Of a stretch of 5,894 nucleotides of DNA, positions 1-5,894 are shown piece by piece. Both the position numbers and the translations under genes were made by a program. The notes beneath the pieces were generated by a model. The model made no database searches. It was not told the DNA's origin and saw only the letters and a program-made list of their open reading frames with translations. Within the stretch, counting starts at the first letter, position 1, and the number at the start of each line of letters is the position of its first letter. Source of the DNA: an uncultured Methylococcaceae bacterium (GTDB lineage: Bacteria; Pseudomonadota; Gammaproteobacteria; Methylococcales; Methylomonadaceae); assembly GCA_913009515.1 (NCBI GenBank), contig CAJVYO010000116.1:1-5894 (forward strand). Direction: 5' to 3'.

Positions 1-210
1 AATATTATTTTGTTGTATCCACACCATTCAAAAATAGCACAAAAAGCAGGGGTGATTAAGCAGTTTGGAATGCAGGGTGCACAAGATACCATTGTTGCAA
101 CCTTGACTGTAGCAACAATTGACTTAGGATCGTCAAATATTCAGGCGTTTCAGAAAAATATTAATGAACAGCTGGGTAATATGTTGGGGGAAGGTAATGT
201 GAAGCAATAA
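1..210 (+). CDS. C-terminal fragment of a probable McrC-like restriction nuclease subunit (5' end outside window)
   Basis: The reading frame is open from the first base, so this is the last 69 residues of a longer protein and not a small gene starting at the TTG near base 10. The tail begins N-I-I-L-L-Y-P, has a loop rich in Gly and Gln, then a strand 'TLTVATIDLGSS' and a final amphipathic helix. From memory of the family, McrC subunits (PD-(D/E)XK nucleases that pair with the McrB GTPase to cut methylated DNA) end with an 'LLYP' strand after the nuclease core, then a 'v.tiDL' strand and a closing helix, and the order here fits. The catalytic residues lie outside the window, so this is an inference from pattern. 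Another PD-(D/E)XK nuclease is the main alternative. The gene ends with three in-frame stops in a row (TAA TGA TAA, 208-216) and converges on the minus-strand DUF262 operon. Confidence 0.45.
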   Translation, partial: NIILLYPHHSKIAQKAGVIKQFGMQGAQDTIVATLTVATIDLGSSNIQAFQKNINEQLGNMLGEGNVKQ

Positions 211-351
211 TGATAACGTACAAATATTCAATGGCCTATATAGCCCCCTTAGCTTAGCTATTAAACATATTAGATGTTAACTATGACAGCTACACTGATT
301 TTTGAACACTACCTTTCCTAATGAAAATAGCTTGTTAAAATTATTGTATGC

Positions 352-368
352 TGGCATATTGAATGCCA
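352..368. repeat. Short inverted repeat TGGCAT / ATGCCA
   Basis: TGGCAT (352-357) and ATGCCA (363-368) form a 6-bp stem around a 5-base loop, in the gap between the convergent left-edge gene and the DUF262 operon. The same six-base word returns in the larger hairpin 13 bases downstream, so the two probably belong to one element. There is no T-tract directly after it. Its function is unknown; it may help end transcription of the convergent genes. Confidence 0.4.
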
Positions 369-380
369 CTAAGAAATGGT

Positions 381-412
381 CAATGCCAATCCATAATTGG
401 TCGTTGGCATTG
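381..412. terminator. 9-bp inverted repeat, possible bidirectional terminator between convergent genes
   Basis: The arms CAATGCCAA (381-389) and TTGGCATTG (404-412) are perfect complements separated by 14 bases. A shorter alternative stem, CCAAT (386-390) with ATTGG (396-400), uses part of the left arm, so two folds compete. The position is right for ending both the plus-strand left gene and the minus-strand DUF262 operon, whose stop codon is about 50 bases away. Neither side has a good run of T (the minus-strand reading continues ACCATTTCTT), so an efficient intrinsic terminator is not assured. It could instead be a protein-binding palindrome or a small dispersed repeat. Confidence 0.4.
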
Positions 413-462
413 TCACAATTAGCTATTTATTTTGAAGGAATACTAGGTTAGGTTCTGGATAT

Positions 463-2511
463 TTAAATTACACCTGACACAGAATTTTGAACGCTCTCGC
501 GCACCTCAATAGTATAGTGACGCTTTAATAACTCAATCATTGCCTTTTGGTGTTGTTCTATCTTTGCTTCATCCCACTTGCCATTGCCCATCAAATCAAA
601 AATATGCTTTAACTTTAATGAATCAAATGTAGGTTTCGCTTCAAAATCAATTCGTTTCTTAGCAACATCCTGATTACTGTAAGCAGAATTTTGGCTGACA
701 TTTAATAAAGCCAAGTTACCAAGACTGTTTAAATAACCATCTTTTAACTGCTTATCGTACTCTTCATGTTGTGGATGAACATGCTCAACTGAGTTTCGAG
801 AAATAATACGGTACTGCTTAAATTTATTTGTATTAATATCAGGTAAATAGTGCGATTGATGTTTACGCAACAAATATTCTAGCTTTTGAAACCAATAATG
901 ACGAAACCTTACGCCATGATGCTCGTTTAAATACTCATCTAAATAATTTTGTGGATTATTTATTTCTTCTTCTTTTTCTGACAAATTGCAACTTAATAAA
1001 ATATAGCTTGCAGGTTTTTGTTCGATATTGGCTAAGCTTAATTGATTATCCAAACTTTCTAATTGACTCAAAACTTGCTTATCATCGGCATTAGGATTTT
1101 TAACCAGCCACCCTAAGTAGGAGGTTAGCCAATATTGTGCATTTCTATCCGCCGTAAAATGCCGCACCATTTGTAATAATGAAATTTCGGAATGTTCTAA
1201 TGGACTGCGACTAAAGTAATAATTATTATTTGAATAAGAGCCGCTGACATTACACAAAATAAGCAATTCTTCGTCCTCATCAGCTTTTTCTACCCATTTA
1301 ACAACCCAAGCATCAAAGGCATAGCGCACTTGCCACAAGAATTCTATAAATGCCTTGATTTCTTTTTCATTTCCATCATTAACCAATGGCTTAAAGGTAT
1401 TAATTAATTGGTCAGCATGAAAGCGTGGTTCAAAATCATCTTTTTCATTTTGATGAAGATAAATGCGATAAGCATGAAGCAATAACTGAGTAAAACTAAT
1501 AATAGACCTGCAATAGACTTCTGTTTTTTCATCATCAGAACCAGAAGGAGCTTCTTTAATTTTTATTTGAGTTTGTTCAACAATTTGCGCAATGGTTAAT
1601 CCATTATCTTTATTTTCTAAAACGGATTCTTCAATGCTATTGGTTTCATTCGGTTTTAATAAAAATCGTGTTGCATCAAACTCAGCAAAATCAGTGGATT
1701 TTAATTTGCTCCATTGTGTTTTAGGAAATACTTGGCGAACATTACGTTCAAAATAGTTCTCCATATTTTCACACGCTTGCCATATCGCGTTGTAAATTGC
1801 TTTATCGCTACGGATATTTTTAAATAACAGTGATTTTAAAATATCGGCTTGTTCAAGCTGAACTCCTGAGTTATTCATGGTAGCGAATAATTGGTTTAAA
1901 TCAGTTGTCAGTGGAATTTGATTATTCACCATACGCATTTTTTCATAAACGTAATTGGCAAACTCTTCTGGGTTATCAATTTGTTCAAGAAAATTCTCAA
2001 AGGTTGCTAAACCACCTGCGAGTCTTTTTAGATAAGGGTTTTTCTCTACTTCGGCTTCACCAGGAAATTTATTATCATAATCAGCTAATCCTGCTATATG
2101 TCCAATATAGGCTTCTACTTGATCGCGAATTTTAAATGCTAAACGTAACTGAGGTTCATTTTTTCCACCTGAAGCAGTAGTCACTTTATCTATATAAATG
2201 AACCGCGTTAAATGGGTATCAATCCCTTTTTTCTTACAGGCTAAAGCTAATAACATGAGCGTTGTCGTGCGCTGCTGACCATCTATTAATTCAAACGTGC
2301 CATCATTACTTTGAGCGGTTAACAGTGTTCCGACATAATAATGGGGCAACTTGTTGATATAGGCACTATATAAATCATCAAACAAGCTTTTTATCGCTTC
2401 GTCTGACCACACATAAGGGCGTTGATAACTGGGGATTGAAAACAGCTCCTCATCATTCACAAACTGTGCAGGGGTTTTGACTGACGATAATACACTCTCA
2501 AGTGCTGACAT
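463..2511 (-). CDS. DUF262-DUF1524 (GmrSD/SspE/BrxU-type) NTP-dependent HNH nuclease
   Basis: A 682-residue protein of the modification-dependent restriction family typified by GmrSD. The N-terminal DUF262 domain (about residues 15-230) shows the family's I-P-x-Y-Q-R-P-Y-x-W motif at 26-35, the NTPase motif D-G-Q-Q-R at 77-81, and the closing motif 'NNSGVQLEQADILKS' at 213-227. A long, mostly helical middle region (about 230-560) has no motif I can name. The C-terminal DUF1524 domain carries 'VEHVHPQ' (575-581, His577 as likely catalytic base), 'LGNLALL' (597-603, Asn599) and 'QNSAYSN' (607-613), the conserved HNH elements. In known relatives, NTP hydrolysis by DUF262 controls DNA cleavage by the HNH part. 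It is the second gene of an operon, 11 bases after the 493-aa DUF262 gene, with a good AAGAGG Shine-Dalgarno 7 bases before the ATG. The nuclease looks intact. The DNA target (glucosylated, phosphorothioated or other DNA) cannot be read from the sequence. Confidence 0.9.
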   Translation of the reverse strand: MSALESVLSSVKTPAQFVNDEELFSIPSYQRPYVWSDEAIKSLFDDLYSAYINKLPHYYVGTLLTAQSNDGTFELIDGQQRTTTLMLLALACKKKGIDTHLTRFIYIDKVTTASGGKNEPQLRLAFKIRDQVEAYIGHIAGLADYDNKFPGEAEVEKNPYLKRLAGGLATFENFLEQIDNPEEFANYVYEKMRMVNNQIPLTTDLNQLFATMNNSGVQLEQADILKSLLFKNIRSDKAIYNAIWQACENMENYFERNVRQVFPKTQWSKLKSTDFAEFDATRFLLKPNETNSIEESVLENKDNGLTIAQIVEQTQIKIKEAPSGSDDEKTEVYCRSIISFTQLLLHAYRIYLHQNEKDDFEPRFHADQLINTFKPLVNDGNEKEIKAFIEFLWQVRYAFDAWVVKWVEKADEDEELLILCNVSGSYSNNNYYFSRSPLEHSEISLLQMVRHFTADRNAQYWLTSYLGWLVKNPNADDKQVLSQLESLDNQLSLANIEQKPASYILLSCNLSEKEEEINNPQNYLDEYLNEHHGVRFRHYWFQKLEYLLRKHQSHYLPDINTNKFKQYRIISRNSVEHVHPQHEEYDKQLKDGYLNSLGNLALLNVSQNSAYSNQDVAKKRIDFEAKPTFDSLKLKHIFDLMGNGKWDEAKIEQHQKAMIELLKRHYTIEVRESVQNSVSGVI

Positions 2512-2518
2512 TGATAAA

Positions 2519-2524
2519 CCTCTT
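2519..2524 (-). promoter_or_regulatory. Shine-Dalgarno overlapping upstream stop codon
   Basis: On the minus strand AAGAGG lies 7 bases before the ATG of the 682-aa nuclease gene, and its first two A's are the end of the TAA stop of the 493-aa DUF262 gene. A ribosome terminating on the first gene sits on the initiation site of the second. This supports translational coupling and a fixed ratio of the two proteins. It also decides the start at 2511. Confidence 0.7.
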
Positions 2525-4004
2525 ATATTTTATTTAATTTGCTTAAAATCCCTTTAACTAGGGCATTATCGAAAGTGCTACTAATATTTTTTTTATCTAG
2601 CTTCAAATTAAAATAAGTTTCTACACGAGTTATGTAGAGACCTTTAGTATTTTTCTCTTCTATATTATTTGAGTCACATTTATAGCTAAATTCCCTTATT
2701 GAATCGACTAGTTGCTGATGATTAAAGCTCATCATTATAATATCGAATAAATGATGGTCTCGAACAAAGGCTTGAATGGTACTTTCACGGACAGATTTTT
2801 GATTTTGCACTCTCGGTGAATACACCATTCTAAATAACCATAATGCGGCTTCAAACAATTGCGATGTACCAAATTGGCTAACGTACAATAATAAAGCAGT
2901 ATCAAACAATCGTTTAAGGTAAGCAGTACCGTGAGTATCTTGAATTAATTCGTTTGAATAAAAGGCAATAAAATCATCTTGATTTGCTATTTTGCTGTCT
3001 TTAATTAATAAAGTTTGTTTCAAGTTGGCAAAGTAGCTTAAGTAGTCAATGGTATTAATGCCTGAGTTTAAGGGTTGCCGCATGGCAAAGCCTGTTTCTG
3101 GAGTATGAATAAGCCAGCCAGAGTCTTGCTTTATATGCTGAACACTTCGATAAGCGATGTTGTCAGTAGATTTATTATTGCAGTTTTCAGCTAACTCGTT
3201 AACGACTTCTGTTTTAATTAAATGGGGTGTTCTATGTGATGGCATTTGTTTAAACTTAAATGCCTGCCAATAACGCACTTTCATAATGGAATCTAATAAT
3301 GGTGATAATTCACCTAAGGCTTCCCATTGTCGCGCATAGTTATCTTGAATATTGGTTTGGGTAGCGCGTAGGTGATGCGCTTTAATAATATCGGCTCCAT
3401 TTAATCTTACGCCGCCTGTATTTTGGGTTTCAAAAAAACGATAAGCATCATCTTCGCTGTTTGTAACGACTAAGGTTATATTGATATTATCGAAGTTGAT
3501 TGAATTTTTTAATGTTTTGAAATTAATATGGTGTTGCTCTGCTAGCCATTTATTTAGGTAGGCAATATTTTTAGCTATTTGTTGCTGAGAGCTTGGAGCA
3601 TTGTAAATAATTTTTGGTTGTTGTTTATGCTTTAACCAATAGGCTAATATTGCTAATGAAGTGACACGTTGTTGTCCATCAATGATATTTAGGCGTTTTA
3701 TTTTTTCGTTTTCGTTAATTTCTTGGTGCAAAATAATGCTACCAAGATAGTAGTTATGATGAATGCTTTTTGAATGGCTAGCTCGGCTATTAGCAAGGCT
3801 CTTAAAGTAGCTGAGTAAGTCATTTAATAATTTACTCAGTTCTTTGGTTTGCCATGTGTAAGGACGTTGGTATTCAGGAATAATTAATTTTCCTGAAATT
3901 TCGCCATCAAGTGATTTTACTGGGTGATTGGCGAATAACTCTGCTACTGAACAACTAGCAACTTTTAGCGCTTCTGTCATATTAACTTTCTTTGTTTTAT
4001 TCAT
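2523..4004 (-). CDS. DUF262 domain protein without nuclease domain, partner of the downstream DUF262-HNH nuclease
   Basis: A 493-residue protein with the DUF262 fold at its N-terminal half. I-P-E-Y-Q-R-P-Y-T-W is at 42-51, D-G-Q-Q-R at 109-113, and the closing motif 'FETQNTGGVRLNGADIIKAH' at 191-210. All of these match the downstream protein motif by motif, yet overall similarity is low. The C-terminal half (about 215-493) is helical in character and has neither the E-H-x-x-P-Q nor the L-G-N-L element of DUF1524, so no HNH nuclease is present. In GmrS and SspE the DGQQR motif supports NTP binding and hydrolysis, so a sensing or regulatory subunit is the natural inference; it may form a complex with the downstream nuclease. 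Two starts are possible. The ATG at 4004 has only a weak AAGTGG-like site 4 bases upstream. The ATG at 3980 (residue 9) has AAAGAAAG upstream. I keep the longer one. Confidence 0.85.
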   Translation of the reverse strand: MNKTKKVNMTEALKVASCSVAELFANHPVKSLDGEISGKLIIPEYQRPYTWQTKELSKLLNDLLSYFKSLANSRASHSKSIHHNYYLGSIILHQEINENEKIKRLNIIDGQQRVTSLAILAYWLKHKQQPKIIYNAPSSQQQIAKNIAYLNKWLAEQHHINFKTLKNSINFDNINITLVVTNSEDDAYRFFETQNTGGVRLNGADIIKAHHLRATQTNIQDNYARQWEALGELSPLLDSIMKVRYWQAFKFKQMPSHRTPHLIKTEVVNELAENCNNKSTDNIAYRSVQHIKQDSGWLIHTPETGFAMRQPLNSGINTIDYLSYFANLKQTLLIKDSKIANQDDFIAFYSNELIQDTHGTAYLKRLFDTALLLYVSQFGTSQLFEAALWLFRMVYSPRVQNQKSVRESTIQAFVRDHHLFDIIMMSFNHQQLVDSIREFSYKCDSNNIEEKNTKGLYITRVETYFNLKLDKKNISSTFDNALVKGILSKLNKI

Positions 4005-4023
4005 TCAACCACTTATTTTTAAA

Positions 4024-4052
4024 ATTTAATGTCATTGATTTGCAAGTGTCGA
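4024..4052 (-). promoter_or_regulatory. Candidate sigma-70 promoter of the DUF262 operon
   Basis: Read on the minus strand, TCGACA (4047-4052, five of six bases matching the -35 consensus) is followed after exactly 17 bases by TTAAAT (4024-4029, four of six matching the -10 consensus). The predicted transcription start would be close to base 4017, giving a leader of roughly a dozen bases before the ATG at 4004. It would let the two DUF262 genes be transcribed without the upstream phosphoesterase. Such matches arise often in AT-rich DNA, so the call is tentative. Confidence 0.35.
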
Positions 4053-4091
4053 GTTATGTAATGAGATACCTAGCTCTGTCAGTCTATTTTT

Positions 4092-4827
4092 CTAAAGGGT
4101 AATATAATTATGCTTAGGGCCATCATTATCAAACGTTGCTCCTGGATTTAACACAATGGTATTTTTAATCTGGTCTTTATTAGATTTTGGTTTGTGAACA
4201 TGTCCGCAAAGTACATAGTGAGGTTTAATATGCTCATGTGTTAATGCTAGGTAGAGGTCCATACATCCCCAGTCTTTGCCTTTTTGATTACTTGTTGCTG
4301 TGTTTTCAGGGGGGCAGGTGATGTAATAAAATATCGCATTGGTCAAAGTCAGATAGGATAGGATCATTACAAGGGGCGCAACCTATTGTGATATGCTGAA
4401 TTTTTCGTACCGTATTATCAGCATAAACCCATTTATTATGAATAGTATTCATCCAGAACGAGGCCTTACGTTGTAGTGCTTTTTCTGTGAAGGCGTAACG
4501 GTCTGTATCCCAGTCCATTGGATCGCAATCATCGATGGAACTATCAAGATTTAAGAGCTCTTCATTACTAATACTTTCTTTTTCTATATCATGATTACCA
4601 GAGCAAATAAAAGTCGGCTTGGTTAATGTATTAAGCCACGCGGTGACCCATTCAACTTGCCCTGATTCTCTTGGGTGCTCAATAAGATCACCTGATAAAC
4701 ACAGAATATCATAGCTCTCGCTTTGTTGAGCAATCCATTCGTAATGTGGTTGATGAGAGTGTAGGTCAGTGACATGAAGAATTGTGAGTGTTTGATCTTT
4801 TGGTTTATTAGTTTCATTTATAATCAT
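4092..4827 (-). pseudogene. Calcineurin-like metallophosphoesterase split by a one-base frameshift at a C6 run
   Basis: Two frames together make one metallophosphoesterase. The first frame (4827 to the TGA at 4306-4308, 173 residues) carries D-x-H at 21-23, G-D at 46-47, G-N-H-D at 77-80 and the His of 'LLHHLPP' near 169-170. The second frame resumes at 'ENTAT' and carries the last metal motif G-H-V-H and 'NPGATFDNDG', ending at 4092. Removing one C from the six at 4309-4314 joins them into a 244-residue protein with all five motifs of the family, which hydrolyses phosphoesters at a two-metal centre. The substrate cannot be told. As written, the product stops before the G-H-x-H motif and should be inactive. 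The cause may be a real indel, a sequencing error in the homopolymer, or ribosomal +1 slippage at CCC-UGA. The ATG at 4827 lacks a close Shine-Dalgarno (GAGGG lies 13 bases upstream). The gene lies 87 bases before the DUF262 operon, on the same strand. Confidence 0.8.
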
Positions 4828-5018
4828 GTGATCTGGTGAGCCCTCAATATTGCCAGTTAATATAAGAACAGCTTTTACCGTGAGATAAGTTACTCTGCTC
4901 TATTGTGATACTTTTTAAAGTGTAATCTATAAATAGTGATAAGTTAACTTTTCAGTTATTCATCTATGCCAATAAAGCATCTAATGCACTTGGTTTTATA
5001 GGTTAAACTATTGTCTTT

Positions 5019-5044
5019 ACCCGTAGCACCTGCCTGTGCGGGGT
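5019..5044. repeat. GC-rich imperfect hairpin just after the cyclotransferase-like gene
   Basis: GCAC (5026-5029) pairs with GTGC (5036-5039) around a 6-base loop. An outer ACCC (5019-5022) pairs with GGGT (5041-5044) across a small asymmetric bulge. The segment is clearly richer in G+C than its surroundings and starts inside the stop codon of the minus-strand gene. It may be a terminator for that gene, but no T-run follows. The CCTGCCTGTGCGGGG look resembles the short dispersed palindromes found in intergenic regions of many gammaproteobacteria; a single copy here cannot prove that. Confidence 0.35.
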
Positions 5045-5445
5045 TAAAATGAATTTAAAGTCCCTTGTTTTCTACGATAGTCGCGGTAATCACCGTTAGG
5101 TATTAAGGTGCTTCTACCTACTACTGATCGATTGTAAAAATACGTTTCAGTGATGATTATTTCGCTAGTATCAGCGAGATGGAAATCGACCATTTCACGA
5201 ATGTAGAGTGATTCGGCTTTGTTGGTCGCTTTAAATCCTTCAATTTGATCAAAATGATTTAATATTTGCTCTGAAACCTCATACAGCTCACCAAAAACTT
5301 TATTGTTACCTGCTTTTAATGCAGGAAACCGTCCTAGGTCGTAAAGCTCTCCTTTGATATGCCCATTGCCTAAAAAATCACTTCGGGATAAAGCGCGTTC
5401 TCGCTGTAGTCCTTTCAATAGGGTGCCATAAACAAAAATTTTCAT
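5044..5445 (-). CDS. Gamma-glutamylcyclotransferase-like (AIG2/GGCT family) protein
   Basis: A complete 133-residue protein of the AIG2-like/GGCT fold, close to the usual size of the family in bacteria. The N-terminal signature 'MKIFVYGTLLKG' contains the substrate-binding Y-G-T-L loop at 6-9. 'GELYDLGRFPAL' (32-43) and 'VFGELYEV' (50-57) are the next family strands. 'FDQIEGF' (65-71) supplies Glu69, the expected catalytic acid/base. 'YFYN' (102-105) and 'NGDYRDY' (117-123) close the fold. Family members convert gamma-glutamyl amines or peptides to 5-oxoproline and a free amine or amino acid; the substrate of this one is not evident, and many bacterial members are uncharacterised. An AGGA Shine-Dalgarno lies 9 bases before the ATG at 5445. 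A perfect TTGACA hexamer (minus strand, about 5510-5515) lies upstream, but I see no good -10 at the right distance. The gene is likely cytosolic and probably unrelated to the nuclease operon. Confidence 0.85.
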   Translation of the reverse strand: MKIFVYGTLLKGLQRERALSRSDFLGNGHIKGELYDLGRFPALKAGNNKVFGELYEVSEQILNHFDQIEGFKATNKAESLYIREMVDFHLADTSEIIITETYFYNRSVVGRSTLIPNGDYRDYRRKQGTLNSF

Positions 5446-5537
5446 ATTATTAATTCCTATCAGAGCTTAAAAAGCGTGTTTTGTTGTTCAATTATTGGGT
5501 GTCAATTAAAGTTGAATATTTAGATTCTATTTGGAAA

Positions 5538-5894
5538 TTAAAATACAGCAGTAAATCCAATAGAACGCTGTGAATCTTCATTTTTAAAACCTACTTCAGA
5601 TTTAAGCTCTTGAATAAACAGCTCAACACTATCCATTTTACCCATAACAGTAAGCTTTCTTTTAACTGCAGCGAAGTCACCTGGGGTTAGCAATTCCAGT
5701 GCTGATAATTGTTTCTTCAGCGCACCTTTCTTACGTGGAGAAAGTGAATTCACCGTATCACCCAAAAATCCTTTCAACAATTTCCACGCTTGTTCGGCTT
5801 TTAAATAAGTAAATTCTAATTTAAAATCAAAACGTCTCAATGCGGCGGCATCCAAATCATTCATTAAATTAGTGGAGCAGATAAAAATACCTTT
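5538..5894 (-). CDS. C-terminal end of an AAA+ ATPase (5' end outside window)
   Basis: The frame is open to the right edge; the 118 visible residues begin 'KGIFICSTNLMNDLDAAALR'. This is the sensor 1 strand with its polar Asn (residue 9 of the fragment), followed by the second-region-of-homology arginines at 20-21 in 'RRFDF', the arginine-finger position of classical AAA proteins. The rest is the small helical lid, with 'LLTPGDFAAVKRK' (68-80) at the sensor 2 position, and a short tail ending 'SIGFTAVF'. Walker A and B lie beyond the window. The Met at 5864 is internal and not the start. The protein would hydrolyse ATP to remodel a protein or nucleic-acid partner, but the subfamily cannot be fixed from this end. 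It lies 92 bases upstream of the cyclotransferase-like gene on the same strand, so read-through is possible. Confidence 0.85.
   Translation of the reverse strand, partial: KGIFICSTNLMNDLDAAALRRFDFKLEFTYLKAEQAWKLLKGFLGDTVNSLSPRKKGALKKQLSALELLTPGDFAAVKRKLTVMGKMDSVELFIQELKSEVGFKNEDSQRSIGFTAVF

Noticed and set aside
447..453. GTTAGGT resembling an integron attC core site
   Set aside because: It matches GTTRRRY, but no partner RYYYAAC with the spacing and imperfect palindrome of an attC site was found nearby, and there is no integrase in the window.
1905..2135. A 76-residue open frame on the plus strand
   Set aside because: It lies wholly antisense within the DUF262 domain of the 682-aa nuclease gene, has no recognisable motif, and is best read as a shadow of that gene.
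4315..4367. The ATG at 4367 as the start of an independent 91-residue gene
   Set aside because: The first 20 residues of that frame overlap the phosphoesterase in the wrong frame. The meaningful part starts at the C6 run and is plainly the phosphoesterase C-terminus.
4623..4817. A 64-residue open frame on the minus strand
   Set aside because: It overlaps the N-terminal part of the phosphoesterase in another frame, while the metal-binding motifs D-x-H, G-D and G-N-H-D are all in the phosphoesterase frame.
4828..5018. A promoter or riboswitch-like leader for the phosphoesterase gene
   Set aside because: Only weak matches were found (for example TTAACT, 17 bases, TACACT on the minus strand), and no convincing folded leader or terminator was seen.
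5446..5537. A perfect TTGACA hexamer as the -35 box of a cyclotransferase-gene promoter
   Set aside because: No acceptable -10 hexamer lies 16-18 bases downstream (the bases there read AAACAC), so a promoter is not supported.

Overview
The window is AT-rich and reads like a marine gammaproteobacterium of the Alteromonadales/Vibrionales type. That placement rests only on base composition, compact minus-strand gene packing and the general look of the proteins, so it is a loose inference. No RNA gene, transposase, integrase, CRISPR array or origin was found.

Layout. The left edge (1-210, plus strand) holds the C-terminal tail of a protein that resembles the end of the McrC nuclease subunit. It converges on a minus-strand series through a 252-base gap containing a small cluster of inverted repeats. 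The core (463-4004, minus strand) is a tight two-gene operon. It encodes a 493-aa protein with a DUF262 (GmrSD N-terminal type) domain and, 11 bases downstream, a 682-aa protein with a DUF262 domain plus a C-terminal DUF1524/HNH nuclease domain. Upstream of it (4092-4827, minus) is a calcineurin-like metallophosphoesterase whose five metal-binding motifs are intact but split over two frames at a C6 run followed by TGA. Next come a complete AIG2/GGCT-type gamma-glutamylcyclotransferase-like gene (5044-5445, minus) and the C-terminal end of an AAA+ ATPase running off the right edge (5538-5894, minus).

How the parts may work together. DUF262 plus DUF1524 is the architecture of GmrSD, BrxU and SspE, NTP-dependent nucleases that restrict phage with modified DNA. 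A second DUF262 protein lacking the nuclease, made from the same operon, suggests a two-subunit effector with one nuclease-bearing and one nuclease-free member. If the left fragment is McrC, this is part of a defence island with two modification-dependent restriction modules side by side. The phosphoesterase points the same way as the operon and could be an accessory gene or an unrelated neighbour. The cyclotransferase-like gene and the AAA+ gene look like ordinary cellular genes and may mark the island's edge.
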